The position numbers and the translations under genes were made by a program. DNA of 64,000 nucleotides from Dendrolimus kikuchii (Eukaryota > Arthropoda > Insecta > Lepidoptera > Lasiocampidae): positions 6,959,001-7,023,000 of the forward strand of contig CM034398.1 of NCBI GenBank assembly GCA_019925095.2. The letters are read 5' to 3'. The notes beneath the pieces were generated by a model. That model was not told the DNA's origin and searched no databases. It saw only the letters and a program-made list of their open reading frames with translations. Below, piece by piece: positions 44,301 through 53,400 of the stretch; the first letter of the stretch is position 1, and each line of letters begins with the position of its first letter.

Positions 44301-45619
44301 ATAATATTCACAGAAGCTAATTTTATTTTTTTACGTTTTCGCTGTAAGATATTTATAATATAAAATAATCCGTAACAGACATTGAACGATTCAAGTTTAT
44401 GTTTATATGGATCAATTTGGTTGATTCATCCAAATTGAAAGACGGAAATGAAACATCTATAGGTATCATCTTTTAGCGTTACGATAAAGCGGCGGTAATG
44501 GTTTGATATATGTAATTAAGCGATATCTATTATCTATATTATTTGGAGGTGCTTCCTGAGCAATTAATAGGTACTTCGCTGCGATCTAAAATAGTGAGGC
44601 AATTTAACGCATATAAATCTACGGTACATGTGCACTGTTAGTAAATCATCATGGTTACACAATACTTCCTTGCTTATAACAACAGGTTGCTCAAAAATCG
44701 TAAAAATGGAACACCTATAGGTAACTCAGACTGACCTTCGACATTTAAGTGGTGCCCTCCTCTGTGGCACAGGCGAACTATGCACACTGTCAGGAAATAC
44801 CAAATTGTGCTTCAATGCTAAAAATTCTGGAGTGCTCATCCAGTTAGGATTTCCTTCGTCGCAGGAACTCATAGATAGCGATCTAATAAACCTCTCTCCC
44901 GACATCGAGTCTGGGGTTAAATCTACATTCTCAATTGTGGGATTGGCAATAGTTATGTTAACAGACGTCATCGACTGCGACCTCACTTGCTTATCGTATG
45001 CAAATACGTCGTCTCTGGATTCATCCTTTTCGAAGCTACTAAACACATTATCCTTTACTGAATCAATTGACTTTACAGTAGGCTTAGAACTTGAAGACAG
45101 TTCATCTTGCGTTGTATCATTCTGAGTAAATCTAGTGTCGGATGATTTAATACTTTGCTTATCAGAATTCGAATTGAGGCTCGTTGTTTCAGAAGAATCT
45201 GAGAAAGCATTTTCATTACTAGGATCTATTTTTCTTGATTTGTTTACATCGGTATGCGTTTGATATGGTATCTCTTTTGGGGTAGCCGGTTTGTTAGGCG
45301 TACAGCCGAGCTCGTCACTTGGACTAGTTTCAACAGCAGACGGACATCTACGAAGAGTCGAATTAGGAATCCAGTTCAGAAACAAAGTGGGACGCTTGGC
45401 ATTGTTGTGCTGATCTGTGAACACCTTAGTGGTAACCGTTAAATAGCCTGGATGATGCACAATATCCAACTCATGCCTAGCAACAGTAGGAGGATGCACA
45501 CACACGTTGTTCTTGCAAAATAAAATTTCATTGTCGACGTAATCAGGCGGTTCCTCATCGTCGAATTCCAAGCCAAGGAAGTAGCTAGAAGCGCGTTTCA
45601 ACAGCTCCGGCAGCGGCAT
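30925..45619 (-). CDS. TBC1D16: TBC1 domain family member 16, Rab GTPase-activating protein (seven exons)
   Basis: Exons in transcript order: 45619-44736, 39157-38961, 36940-36439, 35053-34909, 33289-33183, 31825-31644 and 31118-30925 (stop included). All introns are GT-AG with matching phases, giving 736 residues; the human protein is about 767. N-terminal conserved block: EILFCKNNVCVHPP at 31-44 and LNWIPNSTLR at 81-90. Residues about 130-260 are Ser/Asp/Glu-rich and probably disordered. SQMRSLRLFF and QLVVASRESQYK form the second conserved region (about 300-330). The TBC domain spans about 420-680. The arginine finger is in IEKDVVR (R494), the glutamine finger in GYTQGMSDLL (Q531), then CFKREFTEAVALRMWEACWA and TDYFHLFLCLAIVAVYADDV. 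Both catalytic residues are present, so it should be an active GAP. Vertebrate TBC1D16 acts on Rab4A and other endosomal Rabs in receptor recycling. It is divergent from UBE2O. Confidence 0.95.
31148..31532. repeat. TIR element in TBC1D16 intron 6
   Basis: The left end AGGGGCCATCCATGAATTAT corresponds to the right end read inverted, AGAGGCAATCCACAAATTAT. Each is bordered by a TA, suggesting a TA target duplication and a Tc1/mariner-type non-autonomous element. The interior has G-rich tracts (GGGGGGAGGGGATAGACGAA and GGACGGGGGGGGTC) and the phrase CGTGACGTCACA. Confidence 0.6.
32380..32672 (+). mobile_element. Helitron-like remnant in TBC1D16 intron 5
   Basis: Contains ACTCGACCGATTTCAAAAAT, TCTGAGTGTCATAGGCTATA and a tail GTGCGAAGCTAAGACGGGCC followed by GCTAGTGTG. 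This block order is common to lepidopteran Helitron-like repeats. It is diverged, with a shorter middle. Confidence 0.5.
32812..33005 (-). repeat. Foldback family A, copy 3
   Basis: Minus-orientation arm: ATTGACACTTAACATCTTTC, CAAATGAAAAGTGACTAAAA and CGCGCTTAAGACCGTTAAAA. The family tail phrase TAATTATGTGTACTAAGTAG follows, as at 48276 and near 430. Confidence 0.6.
33053..33094. repeat. Small hairpin in TBC1D16 intron 5
   Basis: GCTTCTTTTCAATTTT pairs with AAATTGAAAAGAAGC around a loop of about 12 nt. It lies 90 bp downstream, in the transcript sense, of the donor of exon 5. No function is assigned. Confidence 0.45.
35341..36096 (-). mobile_element. Jockey/CR1-like LINE fragment with RT C-terminus and 3' tail
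   Basis: A minus-strand frame starting near 36096 reads ISNSIGILGVDITNDL then LQFRGHLEGKAKLASKKLG and LYKAQIRPHMEY. A frameshift follows, since the alternate frame holds RRAVRIVDDP, and then LCVFYRLYNGECSEELF. These are hallmark C-terminal phrases of a LINE reverse transcriptase abundant in Lepidoptera. Downstream, at about 35390-35480, the sequence becomes the family B 3' tail (CCCACCCGATGGAAAGTGGT in plus orientation), linking family B repeats to this LINE. It lies in TBC1D16 intron 3, sense to the host transcript. The frame is broken, so it is dead. Confidence 0.8.
36185..36385 (+). mobile_element. GC-rich retroposon 3' fragment
   Basis: A 200-bp GC-rich block (GGGGTCGCGGCGAAAAGCTC, CACACTGCCCCCCCCCCTCC) ends in a short A run (CCCCTTGAAAAAAAAGCAG). 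It sits only about 55 bp from the 5' splice site of TBC1D16 intron 3, in antisense. The class is inferred from composition. Confidence 0.4.
37035..37370 (+). repeat. Dispersed lepidopteran repeat in TBC1D16 intron 2
   Basis: Contains ACGAAAATTGCGCAGATGGA, GGAGTATGAAATTTCGCACA, ACACACACTGCCATGTATTT and TGGCGAAATCTGTGATTATA, ending TTCGAGCACGGGAGACCACT. I recognise this order from repeats common in moths and butterflies but cannot name the family. Non-coding. Confidence 0.45.
38165..38255. repeat. Hairpin MITE in TBC1D16 intron 2
   Basis: TCTTAGTCATATTGAGTTAG (38165-38184) with GTGTAAG pairs with CTTACGCTAACTCAATATGA ATAAGA (38230-38255). The stem is about 26 bp with few mismatches, with an imperfect inner stem (CTTTTTTAGGTTTC/AAATCTAAAAG). 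Confidence 0.6.
38500..38793 (+). other. GC-rich island with TATA box and splice donor, LTR or promoter candidate
   Basis: A GC-richer block in AT-rich intron 2 of TBC1D16, antisense to it. GATATATAACAAG (TATA-like, 38715-38721) lies about 70 bp before a strong donor (TACGG then GTGAGTCC, 38788). It could be an LTR remnant or a non-coding first exon of an antisense transcript. No coding frame is seen. Confidence 0.3.
38852..38924. repeat. Compound (AT)n(AG)n microsatellite with palindromic end
   Basis: (AT)n from 38852 passes into (AG)n, then AATCTCTCT and (AT)n again. The AG and CT parts are complementary, so the tract can fold back. It ends about 35 bp from the 5' splice site of TBC1D16 exon 2. 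Confidence 0.85.
39205..39345 (+). mobile_element. Helitron-like fragment in TBC1D16 intron 1
   Basis: CAAAAACTACTGAACGCATT, ACATAGGCTATAGTTAATTT and a tail AATCCCGCGCAAGCCATGTC followed by CAGCTAGATT. The order resembles the Helitron-like elements at 26198 and 46179 but is strongly shortened. Confidence 0.45.
39463..39490. repeat. Perfect 12-bp hairpin
   Basis: AATGATTAGAAT, loop ACAC, ATTCTAATCATT. It is short and perfect, and lies in TBC1D16 intron 1. No gene or terminator context gives it a role. Confidence 0.5.
39824..39945 (+). repeat. Foldback family A, copy 4
   Basis: AGTACGTTTTAATGGTTTTA, then GCGATATTGCTTTGATTTTT, CGTTTCGGCCACTTTTCAGT and AGCCGTGATCATGG. One arm only, same order as at 108 and 20112. 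Confidence 0.6.
41329..41374. repeat. (AT)n(GT)n microsatellite
   Basis: ATATATATATATATGCGTG followed by about 16 GT units. Three overlapping frames through it encode Cys-Val or His-Thr runs and are artefacts of the repeat. Confidence 0.9.
41507..41550 (-). mobile_element. Helitron-like terminal fragment
   Basis: TTACTAGCTTTTGCCCGCGG then CTGCGCCTGCG is the reverse complement of the GC-rich plus CTAGT end typical of lepidopteran Helitron-like repeats. Only the end is preserved. Confidence 0.4.
41655..41890 (+). mobile_element. RTE-type LINE C-terminus and 3' tail
   Basis: A 66-codon frame (41662-41862) reads GRRGRPKKCWLDVVKDDMR, then DAEDRAKWSRKSRKADPG, ending shortly after. RPKK-W-L-D-V-V-x-D-D-M-R and D-R-x-K-W-x-x-x-x-R-K-A-D-P are the hallmark end of RTE/BovB-like reverse transcriptases. 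The frame is followed by (ATG)n, the microsatellite tail type of RTE elements. It is 5'-truncated and lies in TBC1D16 intron 1. Confidence 0.8.
42089..42181. repeat. Foldback family A, copy 5: near-perfect palindrome
   Basis: Two arms of about 42 bp, starting ATAAAACTACGTTTTAACGG and TTTTAAGCGCGGTAATTTTA, face their exact reverse complement across about 8 bp. This is the arm end of the 108-430 element, duplicated head-to-head with no interior, and the least diverged copy here. Confidence 0.8.
42391..42478 (-). mobile_element. LINE 3' tail, family B, minus fragment
   Basis: AGATGGCCCATGTACTGAAA, AGTGGTTAACGTCGCCTGTA and AACGTTTGCG correspond to the reverse of the family B tail. Diverged and short. 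Confidence 0.45.
43297..44376 (+). mobile_element. LTR-retrotransposon relic or TRIM with direct repeats and PBS-like site
   Basis: A 170-bp segment (43297-43468), from TTTTAGAATGATTTTTCAAA through TTTCTTTATGTCACTTGTAA to AAAATAATCCACGACA, recurs directly at 44206-44376. TGGCGACCGTGAC (43469-43481) directly follows the first copy. From memory, this is the primer-binding motif of tRNA-Arg-primed insect Gypsy-type elements. The 720-bp interior lacks an intact gag or pol frame. Repeat, PBS and missing coding region suggest a TRIM or decayed LTR element in TBC1D16 intron 1. LTR termini are not resolved precisely. Confidence 0.5.
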
Positions 45620-47415
45620 CCTGATTGCGTTTACATTTCATCAATTGTTGTAATTAATACAGTGAGGAGATCGTCTTATCACTCGCGACAACCTCATTCA
45701 AGCGGCGCCGTGCGTGTACTACGCGCATGTTAATACCTACACAGTTACGTTGATAACACAGAGTTCACAGTATTGATCTGACCAACAAGAATAGCACAGT
45801 CACTTGAGCAAACGTCACATCTGTGACACAATAACTTTGCCCGATTTATTTTGCCGGTATTTTATATTGACAATTTGACATAAACACATTACACACATTA
45901 TTTAAATTAGATAATACAACTACCTACTTAATTTATAATTTCTGAGGTGGTCGTATCCTGTAGGAAAAAGAAACCATTTTCTTAATTATTACTGACTTTA
46001 TTCTAACTCTTTTTAACACCTAATATTAACTACCTACCATCTAATTAAAACCAGTATTTTGATGTACAATTATCTCACCAAGTGGATGTAATCAACCAAA
46101 GATCGGGAGTAGGTCTGCTCCAAAATAATTTAATATACCTAAGTAAACATCGATACGATTAAAAGCTTAAATATGATATCTTATACTTATATACAAAGCT
46201 GAAGAGTTTGTTTGTTTGAACGCGCTAACCTCAGGAACTACTGGTCTGATTTGAAAAATTCTTTCAGTTTTATATAGCCCATTTATTGAGGATGGCTATA
46301 AGTATATAACTTATCACTTATCATCATGCTAAGACCAATAGGAGCGGAGCTCCAATGAAGAATGTTTCAAAATCGGGGGGTCTTGAAAACAAATTCCACG
46401 CGAACGACGTCGCGGGCACAGCTAGTTAGTAATATTTGTTATAGACATCGTAAAATTAATCTGTGGTCATAAGCGAATAAAATAAAGTAATTCAACAAGA
46501 CTATAAGGATCTCAACTATAAAAGAGCATTAAAGAAGAAAAATGCTTATTCTATTTTACGTGCGCCTGTTGTTGACATTTCCCTGTAATAATGTGTCATC
46601 GACGGTTTATTTATTTTATGTTTGTGTCCTATTACGTAAACCCCCTAATGAGGCATAATATTCGCCAAGGTTTTATTTTATATATGAAATTGATGAAAAT
46701 TTCGAAAATTTCAAGGTTTATGTTAGTTACGTTATAAATTATTTAAATTATAATTAAGAACTTCAAACAAGGTTAAACGCCTTTCCGAGTATATACATTT
46801 TTTTCAGGCGTTAGTAAAATATCCAGGTAAAATACCTTATAAAATTCTTTATTTTTTAATAGTAAAATATCAAGCATAGTGTATGGAATGTTCGTAGGAA
46901 TATTCAAGTATTTAATTTAAGTATATTACTCCCAGTTCATGATAACTTACACGATAACTTGATAGGGTTACCAAGTTCTAAAAATGATTAATGTTATGTT
47001 CTAATAGGTCTTAAATAGAGATTATTACAAAACATGAATTATTTTTAATTTTTGTTGTTGTTTTCTAGTAATTATCACGAATATATGTACTTTTGACTGT
47101 AGCTTAGGTGTTAATATTTTTGATTGTTGATAACACTGCGTGTCGAGTTATTGTAAACGGCGAATAGATATTATAAAAGTATCCTATAGCGGTCAGTGGT
47201 CTTTACTTCCATTGTGATTTGAAATGCATAGCTTGAACTCATAAATAAAATTACGTAGAAAGAAACGTTATTTTCTTTCACCTAAATACCGCAAGATGGC
47301 GTTTCCGTTGCATAATTAAATTGACGCATGCGCCACACATTGCAATCAGCTGTCAGAAAGAACCGAATCACGTAAAAAACAAAATTATTTGTGTCTTTAG
47401 ATAATTCCCGTCAAT
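45620..47415. promoter_or_regulatory. Divergent intergenic region between TBC1D16 and UBE2O
   Basis: 1.8 kb between opposite start codons. GC-richer patches near each gene (CAAGCGGCGCCGTGCGTGTA at 45699 and around 47285-47410) are the likely promoter cores. A Helitron-like insertion at 46179-46426 separates them. No TATA box suits either gene. Confidence 0.5.
46179..46426 (+). mobile_element. Helitron-like non-autonomous element, copy 3
   Basis: Starts TCTTATACTTATATACAAAG directly after an A. It ends AACGACGTCGCGGGCACAGC then TAG before a T, matching A-to-T Helitron insertion. Aligned by eye with 26198-26441, it is similar across its full length with scattered changes. It sits midway between the TBC1D16 and UBE2O promoters. 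Confidence 0.75.
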
Positions 47416-50400
47416 ATGGCGGGGCAAAATCCAGGTTCGCCGACTGACTTTCAGTATTTTTACGAGGATGAAGTGTATAAAATCAACAATCGCGGTCAAG
47501 TGGTCTTTGGGCTGGTTCTCGAAAACTACGAAGCGAACTCCAGCGATCAAGACAGCGACATGGAAACACCTATACAGAAAGGCGAAATTCGTGTTGTGTG
47601 GCATCCTTCCGGGACTGAGCGTGTTATATCCGAGAAAACGGTAAGCATAGCCTTGAGATAATACGTCGTGCCCTGTACTCCCGGACGACAATCGCACCTA
47701 CCCCGCCGCCTGTTATTGGAAAGTAATAAAATTAGAATTATTAATGGGCACAACAACCCCTCTATGCAAAGGATTAGTGGGGTTTTTAGTCATACTTTCC
47801 TAATTGTGCCATGTTTTAATCTAGTTTGGAGGGTAGATTTCACACTTAAAAATGAGGCCATTTACTGACATTAACATTCAGTTTTCTCTTATTAGATCTC
47901 TGAATATAATTAAGCAAAAGTTATGTTTTTAAAAAATAAGGAGGTCATTGTATTTTTTTGCTAATTATTAAATCCAAGGACAATATATTTACTTCATACA
48001 AAAGTGGTGGTGTTTCATGAATCATTCATTGATATGAACCTAAAAGGGGCTTACAAGGTCACACTTGTGTATCCTATACTGCAATATCTAAGTAATATGG
48101 TCTGTAGAATATGTTAGTCTGGTAATTATGGACAGTAATAAAAAAAATTGTGTATCTAACATCTTTCTGTATTAGAATTGTAATTTAGCATCAAAATAAA
48201 CTTTGACTAAAACTATGTTTTAATGGTGGTTTTAAGTGCAGTATTTTATTTGTTTATTATTTATTTAGTTTTAATTATGTGTACTAATTATGAAAATTTA
48301 AGAAAATATTAAGCTTTGATTACATACATACATACATAACTTCACGCTAGTTCCCTTGCGGGGTAGGCATGAACAACAGAGTGCCATTTAGGCTTATTCT
48401 TACACACCTCACTAAGCTTTGATTGTTTGTATAAATATTATACCATATTAAGATATAAATCAATTATATATTTTTCTCTTTTTTTGGGAATATATTGTAT
48501 ATATCGTAGATAAATTAATAATTAAGTTTTATGCAATGGTAACCACTTTCGCTCAGGTGAGCCATCTCCCTGTCTGCTAGACTCATGCATTAAAAAACTT
48601 CTGAAGGCAATAAAAAGAAATGTCTGCCTGTCTGCTAGACTCATGCGTTAAAAATCTTCTGAAGGTAATAAAATTAAAGTCTCTAGTAACTTAAATTGTA
48701 TTCAAAACTTTGAAAGTCGTCTTTGATGTAATATGAGGGTGAATAAAAAAGTTCTTAGGAGTGCATATATATGATACCTTTTTGGGAGAAGTTCAATATT
48801 CAAATTAAAAAGTGTCAATCACACAATATTTATGCCAACCGTCCATAGTTTTTGTCAGTTCATTCGCACATAATAAATTGTTTTGGAGTTACTAAAAATG
48901 TAAAATTATGGATAAAAGCTAGTTAAGTGTGGTGATAAAATATCTCAGCTTGAAAAAAATAGCTATGAAAGAAATTTTTTCAGACATTCAGCGGACATTA
49001 GGGGAAGATGCTTAACCCTATTGTATGGTTGCATCCTGGGTGGCTGAATTTAAGAGGTAGATTAAGCTTAAAGGTGACCCATGTTCTGGGCGGCCTTTAA
49101 TCTTCATTAAGTCATTCTTAATGAAGGTAAGGTTAGGAAATGTCAAAAATGTTGAGAATCTTGTTTTGGAAGACAGAAGTATAATTATAAAACATATAGC
49201 TGAGATCCTAAAGATATCTTTTGGTAGAGTCCAATCCATTTTAATTGATTCACTGGGGTTCAAAAATGTTGTGGCAAGGGTACCATGAATGTTAATGGAC
49301 GAAAATAAAAAACGATCTTTGGAAATGTAATCTTGAAATGTTCTAGTGTGATTCTGATATTTTTGCCATCGCCTTGTTACTATGGATAAAACATGGGTCC
49401 ACCAATTCGATCCTGAAACTAAGAGACATAGCATGTCTTGGAAACAACCATCCTCTCCTTCCAAATCCAAATTTCGAGTTACTCCTACCGCAGGCAAAGT
49501 TATGGCCTTAGTATTTTGGGATAATAAACGAATTTTTTTTATTGATTATATACCATAAGATCAGACAACTACTGGACCCTATTATACAAATTTAATTCTG
49601 AAAGTCTGTGAAGTGATCAAAGAAAAATGTCTTGGAAAACTTTCTTTGAGTATGTTGATTTCCGCTCATTGATCAGAAGGTGTGCTCAACGCAATCCACT
49701 GTGCTGGCTTCAATCTCTTTGACCACTCACCATATTCTCCACTCTTAGCCCCAAGTGATTTTCACTTATTCCCAAAATTAAAAGAGGACATTCATTGAAC
49801 TAAATTTCACGATAATAACGCCATTATGGCTGCCATAGAAGAGTTTTTCAAGACTCAAGAAAAAAAATTTTTTTTGGCAAGGAATAAGGTAGTTAGAAAC
49901 ATATTATTCTAAATGCATTGTAGAAAAATAAAATAATTTTGTTTAAATTTTTACATTTTTTCAGGTATCAGTATCTGTCTTTAGGTAAAAAGGTGAATGT
50001 TTAGTTTGCTTTACCTACAGATGCATTACCTAAAAAGTTGTGGGAAGCATGTAGGTCTCATTTGAAAAACATAAGTCTAATACCTTCCTAACCTAACCTA
50101 TCCCCGTGTGCCTTGATCACCATCTTGTTCAGCCACAAGACCTATGCTACAGAGTCAAATTTGATTTGACTAAAGACTGGCAAAGGAGTTGGACTAATAC
50201 AAGTTTAGATAGAGGTAGACACTATAGAGAAATTCAACCTTCTATATCAAAAGAACCCTGGTTCTCTAAATACCACTCTTAACAAATCAATGACTTCCAT
50301 AATCTGCAGACTCCGGCTGGGAAACCTATGTTCTTCGGTTCATTTAAATAGAATAGGTGTACACAATACTCCTAGTTGTGACTGTGGCACTGATGAGGAA

Positions 50401-53400
50401 TCGCCAGATCATATTTTTTTAACTGACCATTATATCGTCAGTAGAGACTGGAGAGAGGATTTTATTGGGAGAATTTTAATACAGAGGTATTAAAATTCTC
50501 CCAATAAAATCCTGTAGGCCATAAACATAAAATTCCTCTTTATAAATATTCATAATCCTATGTACCTTAATATAATTTGTAAATATATAAACTTGTATAA
50601 TATTAAATTATTATATCCTATATTTATGTGTTTAAGTGTGTGTGTTATAAATTATATTTCATTTTTTATTATTTTTGTGCTTTTGTAGGTGGTGGTATTT
50701 TATATTTTATTTATGTGAACAAGATAATTAATTTAAAAAATTAATTACATGTAAACTGCAGAACTTTGTGTTTACCACACTTGAAATTGACAGTAATGGT
50801 CGTTGGCTAACCAAGGAAACTATTTCCAAAAAACGAAAGAAAAGAAAAGAATGTGCAAAATATAGATTCCTTTCATGGTTCAATGTGTGTATTGTTATAA
50901 TTACGATGTATTTAATAATGAAGAGGACCATAATGATTAGCGCTGCATATTGAGATCTCAATGTGTCAAATCCACTAATTGGGAGTAGAAAAGGAACTTG
51001 GTAAAGTCTATCCCTCTGAAACTTGATGTGGTACAGCTATGCTGAAATCATCGTTATCATGATTTCAGCTCTTACAGCTGGCTCGATCGGTGTGATACCC
51101 ACACTCAGAACACTTACAGAATATAGTCATGAAATGGTTAGTCTTCAGCTAATTGTGTTTGGTGAGATGAGTAAGAGTTGGGATGGTCCACTTCGCCTGT
51201 GCCCTATCCCATCTCTACCAGTTCCATATCCCAATCTTCCTGTCTGATCCCCCCGTCCTACCCTCTTTATTTTAGCCCTGTATCCTTTCCCCTATATCCC
51301 TTCCCAAAGACTGGCAATATGTTGGCTTCGCACCTGGTTTTGCAAATGTCTATAGGCGATGGTAACCCCTTTTCAGCATGTGGACCATCTGCCTGTTTGC
51401 CAGCTTCACAATAAAAAAGAAATAGGGAAGCTTGACCTCAGCAATATGGTGTTTAGAGCAGAATTATAACATTTCATATAAAGAAAACATAGTAAATGAA
51501 TAATAATTATGTAATGGTAACTGTGCGGACTACTTAAGCTACGTTCCACATGAGGCTCATTACTACCACGTTCACGCCTGTTCCACTTGCTTGCGGGCGT
51601 TACAAACATTAACTCTAGTGGAACGGATTGTGGAGTGTTGTCATTAACGAAACAATATACAAATGTCATTGGTTAATTTGAAAATGGCACCTTTTTCAAT
51701 GTTAATCGATAGAGATAATTAATGCTCTGTGGTTAACGTCCACATCGACCCACCTCTTCACATGGGTCGTTGTGAGCGCTGTGTGATCGAGAATAATGAC
51801 GTCATTACTGAAGTTTTCGCCATAACGACCTTTGTCGCTATGTGGAACGGCTGACGGGGCATTTTGGGTATTCTGAGCTACTAGAAGAACGCGCCCTTAG
51901 TATGTTTTTTTAGTAGTATGCCTTAGTATGTTAGTAGCCCTTAGTATGTTAAAAATATATGCTAACTATTTTGACACAGTACACAAATGGACACAATAAT
52001 GTGCTGATGTCACATGTTTCCCAATGAGACAACAGCCTTAGTTGAGGTAACCATATAAATGGTCCTTATTATCCAGATTTTATTAAATATAAATACAACT
52101 GGATATCGGAAATAATATTTGTATTACAATAATGTGTATTTAGTAAGTTATACTTAAACGCTGAGACAATTTGCACATTGAAATTTTATTGCCACACTGG
52201 CATACAGCCCAACTAGTAGATGGTTATCATTGAGTATAGATATTCGCAACACTAGGGGTGAAGCTGTTGCCAACCTTTGTGATGGGATAGAAGGATCAGA
52301 CAGGAAAAATGGAATAAATGGAATGGGATTTTGTAAAGAAAATTGGAGGGGGGAAGTGGGCCATCAGAACTCATTCATCACACGAAATACTATTAGTTTT
52401 AGGCTAACCGTTTGACGCCAATATTCCTTGAGAGCGTGGTATATATAACACCGTGCCGGCGCTGACAGCTGTAATCAAGATAATTATACCAGCAAGTTTA
52501 AAAAAAATAATCATATTACTTTTTTACTTAGGTTGGCTTAGCAGACCGTTCTCTGATGCCAGGCGATGTGGTCCGTCGCTTAATAGCAGGCAAAGACACT
52601 CAAAGAGGCTATTGTCGTGACATAGTCATGACTGCAGCTCTGCAGATCGTGGGTACCAAGCATGTAATACCAAGCGTGGTTAGCGAGAGGCTTCAGCCGC
52701 TTGAAGAGTTCACTCCAGATCTTGCCGTGTGTCTGGATTCTTGGGTTGGCACATCTAAGGTATTCAATTTATGGTGATCTTTTAATTTAAAAGTAGTAGC
52801 CATGACACACTATAATTTAAGAAAAGCTATGAATAGTTTTTTATATCCTATCATATTGTTACGAGTTAGCGTGACTCGAATTAAAATGCCGTTAGAATTA
52901 TTATAGAGTTTATAAGAACTATACAAACACGTATTACACAGGTACAAATATAACCGAACACAACAAATCCAAACGAAATACAGAAGGTCGTAATTGAATA
53001 AAACGCGCAACGTCCGTCACTATTAGAAGTGTAAACACGTTACGCCCATATCGTAGTCGTCGCTCAACTGCCTCCTCTCTCCATCAGGCCGTCGTTTTAT
53101 ACGTCACAAATGCAAAATGTGCCCGCCCGACAAGACCGACAGAGTTTCCTGGAATTAGCTTGTAATCCGCAACACCTAGCTAATGATGGTAATGAGCGAG
53201 TACAATAGAACAATAGGTTGTTCTCCACAATAACTTAGACACGTATGCCAATAAATAAGTAAACAAAAGTAGACAATCATAAAAGGATTACAATCAGTTC
53301 AAATGCCGACAGGTACTAAAATGTGCTTTTACAGGTCTGTACGTGGAATTTGTCTTTGTCGGGGTCTAAGTAATATATAAAAAAACGCCCAAGCCGTGTT

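Noticed and set aside
44805..45125. 106-codon plus-strand frame
   Set aside because: It is antisense to TBC1D16 exon 1, which has family-specific motifs.
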